From positions 15,771,925 through 15,835,924 of the forward strand of contig NC_068339.1 of assembly GCF_014633365.1 (NCBI RefSeq): 64,000 nt of DNA. Reading direction: 5' to 3'. Both the position numbers and the translations under genes were made by a program. Below the pieces are notes generated by a model, which saw nothing but the letters and a program-made list of their open reading frames with translations, did no database searches and was not told the origin of the DNA. Below, piece by piece: positions 21,302 through 36,300 of this stretch; position 1 is the stretch's first letter, and each line of letters opens with the position of its first letter. This DNA comes from Diospyros lotus (lineage: Eukaryota; Streptophyta; Magnoliopsida; Ericales; Ebenaceae).

Positions 21302-24300
21302 TCAAGCTTTTGTGTAATTGGAGAAAAGTAGCAACAAGTTATCCAGAGTTTCTGGCAAGAACTTTCTCGCAAATAAATAACACGGCCGTTGCATTCCATT
21401 CCACAAGCATGGTCTAACTTGGACTTCCTTCTGCAGGAGCATAGGATAATAAGGTATTTAGATAAGAACTTATAACGGCCTGGAAAACCAAACTTGAAAC
21501 TGAAGGCTGTAACTTCAGAAAGCACAACATACCCTTTCATCGCTTGTAACATGCACACTTTCATCAATAGACTGCAATATAACAAAATGCATGTAGTTAA
21601 CTCTTTTTGAGTCCTAAAATTATTACAGAATGTCATAGATACTGTAGACTACATAACTAGAAACACTCAGCATATTGCAAGTATCCACCATCCCGGCCCT
21701 AATTCTCACGTCCTGATACCAACGTTCCCCTCCATACTAGTGTTACTCTCTTCAAATTTAAAATTAGATACGCAAAATCAGTTCGCTAAGTAGTCTTGCT
21801 TTTCAATGAAACAACAATTACTCCTAGAATAGAAAAATACAACAGGCAATCAATCCATCACCATCTCTAAAATACCATCAGCAGGAATCATGGATGGGGG
21901 TGGGGATAATCTAGGGGTGGTAATGTAATGTAATGGAAAAAAAAAATGTAAAATATGTAAAATACTTTTTCCTTATTAGTGAAATGAATGGAATTGGAAA
22001 ATGTTAAACAAGAAATAATAATTAGTACCCTTATAACAAAAATATAAAGTTTTAATATGTCAAAGGTACATTTAAACTTTTACAAAATTATTAAGGTTAT
22101 TGTTTTCAAGACAAACAAATAAATAAATAGAGCTTCTAGTCCATCCATTCTTCCCCACTTCAGAGGAAACAAAAATTAAGGATTTAGAGGAAAATAAAAC
22201 ATAACGGTGTTTTCATTATTCCCATTCTATTCCACTATTATTATTTTTCCCAAACAGGAAAACCCTCTTTCAAGTTCCAACCAATTTCCATTCCATTCCC
22301 CTCTCCCAAACACACTGTTAAATATCATAAAATCCTAGTAGTTAGAATTTCTAATTGCGTGATTCGCGATTCAAATTGTGCGATACAATACAAATCTGAA
22401 CTATTAGGGAATTGAAATTTGGGAAGAATCAGAAGTAAATCAGTGAATCGAAAGCGAATCATGAATTGGTCGATTTTTATCCAATCCATATTTAGAAATA
22501 AAACCAGAAAAAATGGAGCACCCATCCATCTTCTAACAATATTTATATTCTCTGTAGGTCCAAGGCACTTAAGATTGATAGAACAAGAAACGGTAAAATT
22601 GTTGAAGGTGAAGTTAAATTAATTGATGCTGAGAAGAAAGAAGATAAAAGAGGATAAAAAATATGAACAAGAGCATATGCTTGTACTCAATAATAATGGT
22701 GAAGAAGAAGATATTGATGATGGCTTTGGCCTTGAGGATGATTAGTTAGAACTCACAAGATGGTGATCTTAACAATTGATACGCTTTTATTTATTTATTT
22801 AGTACTTTCAAGATGTTAGATATTTTATATGAATATTTAATAATTTTTCTTTTAGCAATATGAGATTTGTGCTTGAATTTTAAATATTTGTGAGTTTAAA
22901 AAATATATGTTGAATCTTACAATTTGATTCGATTCCCGACTCTCGATTAGCAGAACGAATACATCTATTTATAATTTGAATCTCAATTTAACAACTATGC
23001 ATGCGATAGCAAACGAAAATCTAGGCGCAAGATGGAGGGAAGAACCATACAGTGATATTTCTGAAGAGCTCAGAAGTAATATCACGAGCCCTGTATGATT
23101 TTGGATGCCACTTCCCTTCAGACCAGTCAACATGTGTCACTGACCAGTTTGCAATGCCGGCTGGATCAATCATCTGAAAACACGAAGGAAGTCACTTTTC
23201 CACTTTCCAATGGTATTAAGAAAACGAAAGCTGAAGACCAAAAATTAACCATAAAGAGAATTAGTGATATCCTCACGTGGAAAAAGGTGGGCAGGTAGTG
23301 TTCATCTGAGTAACAATTGCGCGAGCCCTCCATACCTGGCTGTAAATACCAAAAACATTATCAGTAAATTGTTGCTAAAAAAACAATGTCCACAAATTCC
23401 ATATTTCCCAAAAATTCAGCTTATATAAATACAGAATTCACTTTTTAGGTAAAATATTGTAAACTACAAACAATCATGGGGTAACTGCAGGCCAATATCC
23501 GCTGGTTTAAAAATTATGAACAAGGGCCCAAATTGAAGAAAGATTTATTCATCTAAAAACTAACATTTGAGTAAATATGGTACATGCAGACAACCAAAAA
23601 AGAGATAAAAGCAACACCTCACACTGTAATAGAACTACAATTATTTTCTACTAGTATTCTGCATCTTAACTGCGAAGAATCTCTTTTTGTCTCCTAATAT
23701 TTGCAGACGTTGCCAATTAGGCTTTGTGAATAATTAACAAATTAACTTTGGCAACATTAAGACACTACCTAGCTAATACAGTTCAATACTAGCTCAATGT
23801 TTTACCAATGCCAACTATGCCACTTGAAAATTTCTACTTCCAACTCAACCAGATAAAAGTGACTACGAGGTTGGTCAAGCACTAAATTTCAAGGGATACC
23901 AAAGTAAGCCTTGATAACCAAATAACAAGAAGGCAAATAGAATGAAGCAAAAACAAATACATAAATACACCTGGAGAAAGGATCAAATAAGCAAAATGGA
24001 AGGGCCGATACAGAACCCCTTTACACAGGCATAAAAAAGAACCATTCCGCTCTAGTACTAAAATTCTTCCCTTTGGTAGAATAGACCAATTTCAATACCT
24101 AGACTCAGATCATACATGAGTGAGTTTAGCAAATATTTTCGCCATATTCCAACCGGAGGAACTAGTCGAGGAATAGTTCGTCTTTTGTCTGGAACTATAA
24201 GCTAAAAAGCTACATGATGTTTGGATTGGATGAGATGACGATGCAAAGATGGATCCATAGCAAAACTCGGACATAATAAGGGTAGAAATGGATGGATTTT

Positions 24301-27300
24301 GGAGAAAATAAAGGTAAGCAGTGACAATGAGGGAAACTGATTAAGACCATATGGGCGCTTACATGAAGAGCGATAAGCCCTTATTAAGAAGAGTGACACA
24401 AGTAAAGACATCAAGTGGCGGAGTCAGGACCATGGGTCGGGGGGCATTACTTAATTGCCCCCCATCTTTTTTATTTCAGGGAGACTAAGTATTAGAAGGC
24501 ATAATAATTTATATGCACAACATAAAAGGGTCAAAGGGCAATTTTAGAAGTTGAGAGGGGGCAATTGCACACCCTCAATTGTATGTAGTTCCACCCCTGA
24601 CGTCAACTATTTAAATAGTTAATTCATCTACCCACAGAGAACAATATAGTGTCCAAGGCCACCCCAAAACCCATTAGTCCCACTATAGCATCTTCATTTA
24701 CTCCAGCCGGTATTTAATATAGGCATCTACTTCAACTGATATATAAAGATAAATTAGATGACCACTGCAGTATCAAGATAAAACCACCACTACAGTTTTG
24801 AAGCTCCATGTATTTGCTTCCCACACTCGTTTGACTCTTAACAAATGAAAGCATCATACTGCCCTTAAATTAAGGACTTCAGATGTCAATTGTATCACGC
24901 TAGTAGTAAGATTCGATCCATTTGTAATACGTCTGTTTGTGGAAGGTATCATAAGGGTGGCACAACCATACACCAAATGAATCAAGGAAAAACAAAATCT
25001 TTCACCAAAACTGCACTCCTATAAAATCAATAAAAAAGACCCCGATCCACAAATTTTACAAAAGCCAAAAAAGAAACAAACAGACATATACGAAATGCCA
25101 TGTTTGAGTCAAAAGAGTACTAGTCGCACAAATTTGGGTCAGGTACTTGCCCCAAGTAAAAACGAACAAGATTGTAGTATATTTTACTTTCATATGGGAG
25201 GGATATTTGGCAAATAAAAAGTTGGGATTATGTTATACACAAACATTAAACTGGGTCAGGTTCAGAGAAAAACGGCATATGCATTACCCGGCTCCATGTT
25301 GGGTTTATTAAAGCCCCTATAACCGCCATATACCCATTCCATCACGATCAGGTTGGGATATATGTCCAGATCAAAATAATCATGCCTATCCAGTAAAAGA
25401 GGAAGGCAAAAGACCAGTAAGCATGGTGCATCCAACCAAACAGGTAAAAGAAGAAAATACTGCCTCTATTGTTCTTCATCAGCAGACAAGAACAAGAGCC
25501 ATGCCTTTTATTGTCTTTGTGCCTCAGTACAAACTTGTATAGCCTTTTGCTTGTGCAATCCTAATTTCTTCTTGCCTTCAGTTGAAGAACAGTTTAGAGG
25601 AGGCTGCTTTCCCAATTTATTGTCTTGTGCTTTTTGCTAGCTTCCTCTAATTCACAATTAATTCGATCATTTGAATAATTTAGTTTCATATGCCACCCGT
25701 GTATAAATGTAATAGTAAGTTTCATGGTAATTTCAAAATCAACTTTAGGGCTTTTATTGCCATTTATTTTCCAATATAGGGACTTTATTTTACTAGTATT
25801 TATCTGGCATTTTTTTAATCTTTGAATGAAATGACATATATATATGTATGACCAATAAAATACATACTGACGCAGCGTGTAACGCGTGTATAAAGAAAAC
25901 ACACAAAGAAATCCTTGAAACAATAAGTTTCAAGTACCCTTGAGAGAACAAACTTCAACGACCAAAGTTGGACTTTCAACTAGGCACAAGAATCGAATCT
26001 GCTTGCAAGAAAAAAATGGAACTGGTTTGCTAGAATTTATTGAATAATAAAACTTATTACAACCCCTATCTTCTAGGTATATTTATAGAGTTTAGTTAAT
26101 CTATCTAATATTTGTAAACAAAATCCAACTAGAATAAAACCATCCAACTAGAATCCTAATAAAAATAAAACCCTAATCAAACATAAAGTAGAATTAACAT
26201 CTTAAAATATATGAAGTATTACAATACTGTTCCGACGTTATTGTTTGGGGCTGCCTGATTTGGGTCGGGTCTTGATCGGTGACCGCATCATTTACCTCCA
26301 CTTGAGAAGAATTCGTTCTCAAATTATAATCTGGGTATGACAACTCAACATCGAACAAATACAAAGAAAGATCAGTAATATTGAATGTTTTGGAAATACC
26401 CATATGATTAGGCAAATCCACAACATAAGCATTATCATTGACCTTCTTTGTAATCTTGTAAAGATCATACTTCTTTGGCTTAAGTTTGTTTTATTTTACT
26501 GCTGGAATCCGTTCTTTCTTCAAGAATATCATGACTTCATCTCCAACCTCAAATACCTTGTGTTTCCTATGCTTGTCAGCTGCCGCCTTGTACTTCTCAT
26601 TCGCCTTGTGCAACTTTTGCTTGACATCCTCTTGAACTGCTTGAACTTGCTCGGCTAAGTCACTAGCTACAACATTGAAACCTAGTACCTTTGGCAACTT
26701 TACCAAATCCAATGCATAATTAGGAACTTTCATATATACGATGGGAAATGGTGATCTTCTTGTTGAGTTATGGCTAGGTCCCATTGTCTTGGCTTGTCTT
26801 TACAAACACTGTGAATCAGATTTTCCAATGTACGATTCACCACCATTGTCTGTCCATCAGTCTAGGGATGCGCTGTGCTGCTGAAATTCAAAGATGAATC
26901 GAACATCCTCCACAAGATAATCCAGAAGTGACTCAAAAACCTTGTATCACGATCCAAAATAATAGTTTTAGGGATGCCATGTAGTCTAACAACCTCCCTT
27001 AAAAATAGTTTGCCTGTAACTTCTACATCTATTGTCTTCTTGCATGGAAGAAAGTGCGTCATCTTGGAGAACTTGTCAACCACTACAAAAACAGAATCCA
27101 TACCTCGTTGGGTTCATGGTAGACCCAACATGAAATCCATAGACAAATCTTCCCAAATAGCATTGGGAACAGACAATGGCACGTAAAGACTGGCATTAGA
27201 AGATTACCCCTTACCTGTTTGACATACAACTTCTCACTGAAAAATGCAATTGGTCTCTTCTCTTGGGACAACTCAGCACCTATACCCACTCCACTCGCAT

Positions 27301-30300
27301 CACACTCAACCTCAAACAATTTGTCAAAGCTTGGCAAAGCTAAGACAAGAGGGTATGTAACTTTTCTTTTATCAAGGCAAAACTCTGGTCTTGTTCTTCA
27401 CTCCAATGGAACTTCACTTTATTTAAACACTCAGTAATTGGAAGCACAATACTACTAAAGTGTTTGATTAACCACCTGTAGAAAGTTGTTAACCCATGGA
27501 AACTCCTCACATCATTGACATTTTTAGGGGTTAGCCACTCTTTAATAACTCGCACTTTTTCCTTATCTACCTTTATGCACTCTTTGCTTACAACAAAGCC
27601 CAAGAACAACAAGCTCTCACTCATAAAAGTACACTTCTTCAAATTAACATAAAGTTTGTTTTCCTTCAACACCTCTCGAATATGCCCCCACATACTCATC
27701 AATAGATTTACTGTATATTAAAATATCATCAAGATACACCACAACAAATTTACCAATGAAATGACGTAGTACCTGATTCATTAGTCTCATAAAAGTGCTC
27801 GGTGCATTGGTTAGTTCAAAGGGCATGACTAACCACTCAAACAAGCCATCTCTCGTCTTGAAAGTTGTCTTCCACTCATCTCTAAGTCGAATTCTGATTT
27901 GATGATAACTACTTTTGAGGTCAATTTTGGTAAAAACCACAACCCCATCAAGTTGATCAAGCATGTCATTGAGCCTAGGAATTGGAAACTTGTACCCAAT
28001 AGTAATCTTGATGATGGCTCTGCTGTCAATACACATCCTCCAACTCCCATCTTTCTTTGGTGTCAATAATGCTGGCACTGCACATGGACTCATGCTAGTC
28101 TAAATGTGTCTTTTTCTCAACAATTTCTCTACTTGCTCACGCAAAATATCATTCTATCTAGGACTTATCCTATAGTGTGATAGGTTAGGCAAGCTAGCAC
28201 TAGGAATCAAATCAATGTGGTGTTGAATATCCCTCATAGGAGAGAGTTCATTAGGCAACTCCTCAGGAACCACATCATGAAATTCCTCCAACAATCCCTA
28301 CACCTCCACTGGAATTTGATTCACTTTCAGTGGCTCACTCACGCTCTCCGCCTTGACAACTAACAAGTGAACCTCTCAAGTATCCCTACACTCCCTCACA
28401 AACTCAATGTGTTGATGTGTAATAGTAAGAAAATTTCGCCCCTCCACTTTAGAAGCTTTGGTTTGGTTCTTTTCCACTATGGGTAACAAAGTATAACACA
28501 CACCCTTTTTCTCAAGCTGATATGTGTTCTTCTTACCCAAGTGCTTAGCATCCAGATCAAATTGTTAAGGCCTCTCGAATAAAATATGGCAAGCATCCAT
28601 ATGAACAATATCACAATAGACTTTGTCAAAGCACTTACCAATAGAGAAAGACACCCTACAGCGTTCATCTACAAGTATGTCACCAACTTCTTTAATCCAT
28701 CCAATCATGTAAGGGCTTGGATGTTTTTCAGGAGTTAGCTGCATCTTCGCCACCACGTCTCTTCCTATGATGTTCTCCTAACTTCCACTATCAATAATCA
28801 ACTCAAAGATTTTTCCTTTCACTGTACACCTCGTGCAGAAAAGCTTATGCCGCTGAGTAATATCTTCATTCTTTTGAGATAGCATTAACTTCCTCACTAC
28901 ATAGGTATACTCTCCATGTTCATACTCTTCTTCGTCATCCTCCCCATCAAGCCTGCAATATACTTCCTCTTCAGTAACATCTTCCTCCTCCCTTTCTATA
29001 ATATTAATTGATTTTCTCCTTGGGCAATCACTAAACCGGTGTCCGACCTCATTACACTTGAAACACTTTAAAAGAATAGGTTTTGCATAAGGCTTCTTGG
29101 ATTTTGGAAGATTAGAAATAGTATCTCGAGTGTTTCCCCCCGTTGTAGCCTTATTAGGGTTGATTGTATTAGGTGGATTGAAAGGTTGCATTCCCTAAAT
29201 CGACTTGCCTCTATCAAAAGCTATTTGTTTATTGTCGCTTTTTAACAATTGGTTTCTCTCCGCCAATCTCAGAAACTCAGAGGTATATTCATTTACACTC
29301 TTCATTCCCTATGCACATCTTTGATAGGCTTCAAACATGTATTGTTCATAATCATGGGGTAAAAACATACCTCTTAACAGCTGCTTCATTCGTCTCCATA
29401 TCTGAACTGGGTGTCGGCCTTCCCTTAATCTCGTCTCTCTCAATCGCTCCCACTAAACAGATGCACCACCCTTCAATCTGTAAGGCACTAACTTGACTTA
29501 TCGTTCATCTGGGATCTTCATGTATTCGAAAAATCGATCAATCTCAATGATCCAATCCAGGAACCCCTCAATATCAAGATCTCCACTAAAGGTAAGAATA
29601 TGAACCTTTAGTTTATACTCATCATTATCCCAATGGTTGTGTTGATGCGCATTCCTCCTAACCCCTCTACCACCAAAGTTAGCTATTGCTCGACCAAGAT
29701 TATCCTCATCATCACTATCTTCAATCATTGGTCTTCTAGGATTAACAAGGACATGATTAATGGGTGGTCTTCCCACTCTGGCTTGATTCACCCCATTATT
29801 CAGATTTCTGTCATCATCAACTCGTAGTAAGGCGCCCAATTGGTTGTTGATTTGCTCCAATTGTTGCTGAATGGTACGAGTTACTTCCCGTTGTTCTTTA
29901 ATTGCTCTCCAAATTGCGAACAACCCCTGATCATCGTCACGAGACTGGTTGCTACCGTTACCTTCAAGATTGGCCATTTGATTGGTTGATTAACCGCTCT
30001 GATACCACTTAACGCAGCATGTAAAGAAAACACATAAAGAAACCATTGAAACAATAAGTTTTACCCTTGAGAGAACAAACTTCAACGACCAAAGATAGAC
30101 TCTCAACTAGGCGTAAGAACCAAAGCTGCTTACTGGAAAAAAAAACAAACTAATTTGTTGGAATTTATTGAATAATAAAACTGATTACAACCCCTAGCTT
30201 ATAAGTATAATATAGAGTTTGGCTAATCCATCTAATACTTGTAAACAAAATCCAACAACTAGAATCCTAATAGAAATAAAACCCTAATCAAACATGAAGT

Positions 30301-33300
30301 AGAATTAACATCCTAAAACATATGAATACTATTCCGCTACTGTTTCGGCCTGCCCAGTTTGGGTTGGGTCGGCCCTGAGTCGGGTCTTGATCGGTGACAG
30401 CATCACATACTCTTTATTGAGCCAGTTCATCATTGAAAAATTGTCCATGCTACCGACATAGTCATGCTTGTAGTTAACACAACCTTAGTTGGTGATGCTT
30501 TGATGGGAGGCTTCTGGTTATTTCCAAAGAGAAACACCCAATAAGGCATTCGGTTAAGGATGCTTCCACTTGAATTTAAGCATAAACTTAAATTTCCCAT
30601 TTTTCTTGTTCTTCCCCAATGATCATTTCATGGACAACTCAAGATGCTTCTCAACTTATCAATAATGAAACCCACTCAAACTTTCATGATTTCAAACTTC
30701 ATCTCAAGCAAAAGTTATAATCCACATGTTAACAATTTCTAGAAACATCCACCAACATTTCCGCCCACACCCAGAGTTGCTTGAGCACATTCAGATAAGT
30801 TCAGCAACCTCAAGTAAGGCTTGGTTACACTTGAAAGAAATGATTGTTTGATAAAACCAGATGAAATACTAATGGCATATAATCTTTTAAAGAGTTAGAA
30901 AAGGAAACGAGGCATAACAATAATCCAATTATAGTATTAATTCAAAGGAAAAGATAAAAGTACCCCATAGTACAACACTATCTAGCAAAGCGTCTAACTA
31001 CTGGACAATCAAGTAACATATGTCTAAAACACAGTAACAATCAAGGAATTAGAAGGCAAAAACAAAATGATACAACCATTAAAATGCACACCATAATGAT
31101 ATGACAATGGCCAACAGTAAAGAGATAGTGGGAAGCTTCAAACATTTTCACATTAGCTGAATTCAGATCCCTTGTGCATTGTCATCAAAATCCTATAAAT
31201 GAATTAATTACTACCAGAAGTCATCATCTACCATAACTCCAGATGATCAATCACACGAAAGAGAAGATCCAGTTTTACATTAACACCCTATATCAGGAGT
31301 ACCAATATCAATAGGTAGGTAAAGATAAATTATGGATAATCAGATCAACCAATTCAAAAGTACAGAAAATAAACTGGTTTTTTTCAGTTGGAATGCAAAT
31401 GATAAAGAGAGATGTACAACACAAACAAGTTGGAAAAAACCTCATGCAAAATGAAAGCAGTCTAAAAAAGGTGGAAAACTATACACACATAGATAAGCAC
31501 AACAAAGGCAAAACTAAAAGCAAAAAGTTTTTGTTGCGTGTCAAAATTCATATCACAGCCAAGGCAAACATGTCATAAAGAATTAAAAAAAAAGAAAAAA
31601 AAAGAAGAGAATAAACCCTTTTTCTCATCTGGAATGATAATACAAACAAGTTAAAACAAGACCACATGCAAAATGAAGCAGTCCAATAAAGGGTGGAACA
31701 CTATGCACGCATAGATAAGCACAATTACAATAAAACTCAAAGCAAAAGTTTTTGTTACATGTCAAAATGCATATTTTACAGCCAAGGCAAACATGTCAAA
31801 AAGCAATCATGTTTGAGAACCAAACCACCTTGCAGTAATCATGGAATTTCGTATAGTAGAGACTGTCGGCCATCACTATCAATGCATGTTGGCGCTTCAT
31901 TGTGAACCACTGCATAAATCAAAATGAAATCAATCTATTTAAGGCTTAACACAGAAAAAGAACTTCAAATTAAGTGTGCTGCAACATTAAACATAAAAAT
32001 GAAATCAATCTATTTAAGGATTAACCTAATGACAACAGCATCACTGATTTAAAAGTTAAAACCTAACTTCCACAATTCAATATCATTAAAATATGGAATT
32101 TGAAATTAATTTAAATTATGTGCATGTGGTCATACTACCAGAGTTTGTTTATGTAACCACGCTATGAAGAAAGAGAATAAATTCACAAATCCCAGCACAG
32201 AACAGAAAGGTCTGTAGCTACTACCAAAGTGACAACTCATTCAGTTCAACTAATTCCTGTTAGTGATTCATTTGAATTACAGTTTTTTCTAAAGACCATG
32301 GCTGGCATCCACATCAATGTGTAGAACTAATACCTGTGCACCCTTCCGAAAGTCACTCTTCTCCACTTCAGGTAACATATGATCTGAATACCTGCCAGTT
32401 CCATGTGGACCAGGATCGATGAAGCTGGAATAAATAACAAACAAGCATAAGTACTGACAAAAAATCAAACTGACAAGACAAGAGCCAGTTTACATATATA
32501 AGGCATTATTTGAGTATGATTTTGTTAACAAGTGTTGTAAAAAAGAAATAACAGAAATTTTTAAAAGCAATGTCCGCACCAGTCAATGAAGCTGATATTG
32601 GTATACATTAGATAGTTGTACACGAAGTTAAAATTACGCAAAGGTATACAACTGCAATGCAAGAGAGAATTATTAAGAAAAATGTTAGCATCAAAATTCA
32701 GCAAGAAAATTTATTTTTTACAGGGATTATAATCCATTCACCTGTCAGAAAGTAATACAAACTGTTGATTGTCAGGGTCTTTCAGTGCATTAGCCAAGAG
32801 GCGTTTTTCAGCATCAACCATCGAGATCTTTCCCCACACTACCTGCAAAGGAAAGCAAGACATCCACTCAGAATTTTGAACACACAATGATGACAATAAT
32901 GATGACAACTGCCAGAACAACAATACTATTAACAAATGTTTTATTAAGTTTATACTAATTCAAACTCCACCTGTGGATTCCTATATACAGCAGGTCCCAA
33001 GCCTGGAGAAAGGTTGCACTAGGTAGCCAACAGCTAGTGTAAAACTCGTCTAATCAAATAACATGAATCCTAGACAAATGATAAATCACTGAGGCATAAC
33101 CCTTCAAAGTGGCACATTAACTGCTTACGTGTAATGAAAAATGGGAGGCACATTGTATCAGCACCCAAAAGTAGTGTTAAATCCACACAAGGGTTCTCAC
33201 ATCTTTATGAACCAATGCAAGTAAAGAGGTTCGTCCATAATCATAGGCTAAGCATTGGATCATGGACTATTGGGGCTGTGAAAAGAAAATCTATGGAAGT

Positions 33301-36300
33301 GGTGGACATAATGATTAGGAGAAAATTTTATATTATGAAGTATGAACCTCCAAGCAATGATATGGGTTGGAAAGAAGGCTGCAATGTTGACAGCATCTGG
33401 AAATGAACTTTGTTACTCAGAGAAGGATTGGGCAGAGACCGGAGTGGAGATTATTTTGGATAAGACTTTAAAGGATGGGGCAGTGAATGCGAACAGAATA
33501 AGAGATTAATATTATTGCAACTAAAGTTGTTCTAGGTAAGAGAGAATGAATATTGTTAGTACATATGCACCATACGTAGGGCAGGTAAAGGACAAAAAAA
33601 CAAATTTTTTTGGAAGGTTTAGAGAGGTTTGTACAAGAAATACCTAAAGGAGAGAAGATCATTATAGGCAATCATTCAAATTGCCATATGGGTAGAGAAT
33701 GGATGATTATAGATGTACAAGGAAGTTATGGACTTGGAGAAATACACGAGTAAAACTGTTTTGGATTTTGTCACCGACATATGTGCTCATAACAAGACAA
33801 ACTCTACTTATGAAAAACATAAACATGAAATTAACAAATATCTACCTCCATTAACTCTTAAAAATAAGAATCTCACTAACCAAAATCTATCAGAGCACCA
33901 GGGAATGGGGACAAAGAAATATTAAATTTGTTTACGCCATTAAGTTCACAAACCTTGTCACTGCGAATTTCCCGATTGATAAAGTAACGGCTAAAGTGTA
34001 CAGGTTTATCCTTTGATGCATGCACATAGACAGAGAATTTGCCTTCATGGCCCTGACAGAATAAAACCCTTTTGTTAGTGCAAGTGACACTCAGAAGGAA
34101 AAGAATTAATTTCCATCAAATCGGCATAAATGTGTACGTGACAAGAGGGCTACATTTTAACCAACAATCATGCGCTTGAAAAATTAAATTAATCTAAAGA
34201 AACAACAATTTTGCCCTCTCCAAACCAACTTCCAACAAGAAAATACATTGGAATATCAGCTTGTGTGGATTTTTAAAAAAAAAGGGCAAAGTGCAGGGTG
34301 GCCTGTTACTTGGCTTGGGGAACAGATTGGCCCTCCTACTTCCAAAGTGGCCAATGAAGCCCTCCTACTTTCAAACTAAGAGCCACGCTATCTCTTCTGT
34401 CTGCTTGCCAACAGACGGCGTTTAAACACCTTCCAATGCCATTTGGGTCTGTTAACAGAGCTTCTTCTTTTTTTTTTCTGTAAGTCTGTTAACAGAGCTT
34501 CATTCATTCACTTCATTAACAGAAAGCACATCTTTTTTTAACTCCTTCAAGGATCAAAATCTCTTCTTATGAACACAATAGAAACTAAGATTTGAGAGTA
34601 AAGCACAGTGACAGCAAAAGACACATGGCAAACAAAGGCCAGGCACAGCAAATTCAGACTGAACCAAGCCTTTTTATGGTTCAGAATTATTTTTTACCAT
34701 TTCCCTTCTCCATGTTGGTCTGTTTAACCAGTAAGAAAGAGGTAGATTGTAGATATTTGAACTGTTTGTGAAATAAGAGAATTATATGCATAATTGGGAG
34801 TGGAGCATGGGAATAGTTGAGTTGCAATTGTGAAATAGTGATGGTTGTGTTGTAGTTTAATTGTTGGTAGGTAATTGTAAAGAGAGGTGAATTTTGAAAT
34901 CTGTGTAGTGTAATTGTTTGCTGAGTAATTCTAAAGAGATTATTGTAAAATTAGTTTGAAATCCAGTGTAGTGTAATTCTTGTGTTAATTTTCTTCTTGG
35001 AACAAATTGTGTGCTTGTCTTACTTTGTGAATTGGGTGCCTACTGGTTGTACAAATAAGCTACATTGATTGCTCTTTATTGTAACAGAAGTTAGGGTCAC
35101 TAGATTCTGAAATTATGGCATCACAATCCAGCACTACACAAAGTCAACCAGTATTTCCTTGTCGCATCCCATCGCATATGCTGTGTGACTGTGGATTAAG
35201 GGTCACAAGGTTAACCTCATGGAGTGACAACAACTGTAACACCCAAATTTTTAGAAGGAGATAAATCCAAGAGAAAATAAGATTTCTAAAACCATTGTAA
35301 ATTGGGATAACTAAATCATAGTTTCAAAGAAAAGAGGATTGAGTTCAGATTCTAAATGCAGATTGAGATAAGAGGTATTATCAAAGTTCTGGAGAAATTT
35401 AGATTAGGCTGGAAGTTTGAATTGACAATAAATTTGATTTCAGAAATTAAGTCTTATATAAATTAGGAAGAATCATAAGGAGATATATATATATATATAT
35501 TATTGGAAGAAAATTTGAGAAGGATAAGGATTAGGTTTAATTTAAGAATTGGAAACAAATCAATTCCTTGTAGAAGAAAAAATTATTCATCTAAAAGTTT
35601 GGAGGCAAAGCAAACCAGTTCCTTGTTGAAGAGGGATTAGAATTAAAGATGCAAATTTTAAGGATAAATTAGAAGAAAGACCAATGTATTATCTTATTAA
35701 GATTTGATAAAGATTATCATTAATTGGGGAATTAGAAATAAAAGGGGAAATTGAATAAAAAACCAAAGAGGAATTGGATGAACCCTAAGAATCGTATAAT
35801 ACAAGCTTAGTGGAGGATTAAATCACCAACCTTTGAGCTATGAGAATCAATGAGAAGAAAAGTGGCTGGATATTTGTGGATTTCTCTACAAAGAGGTTAG
35901 GTGAGTGGCTATTCCTGTACTTGTATGCTTTGATAATTATTCCCATGCGTGATTGACAAAAATTATTTTGACATGATATAAATTCTCAATTCTATTGCTC
36001 TATGTATATATAGACATGAATTGTTGATTTGAAAAGAAATAGAGAATGTGGAATTGTGAAATTATTTTGAAAAGTATGAAAAGAATTTTGTGAAGGTGCC
36101 AGCATATGGTTATACAATGCTGTAGACTTGCACATTGGTAGACTCTAAAAACTAGGTGTACTAGCTAGATCCAGGAAGAGTACTATATTACCCTATGTGT
36201 GGGTGAATCCTTGAAGTAGGGATACTTGGTAGATTAGGGAAGAGTATTGGGTCACCTTGTACAAATGTTGAACTTCAAGAACTAGGTGTATGACTAGTTA

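Larger units (their letters stand above)
25868..30405 (-). mobile_element. Ty3/gypsy LTR retrotransposon with perfect 5-bp target duplication
   Basis: LTRs at 25868-26290 and 30010-30405 (sense start TGATGC) bound a 4.5-kb element on the minus strand. CATAC at 25863-25867 and at 30406-30410 is the target duplication. The primer site TGGTATCAGAGCGG follows the 5' LTR at about 29994-30007; the purine tract AAGTGGAGGTAAA precedes the 3' LTR. Order gag, zinc knuckle/protease, RT, RNase H, integrase is gypsy. Stops and an internal deletion make it non-autonomous. It sits in the same orientation as the GT14 gene in its intron 6. Confidence 0.95.
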
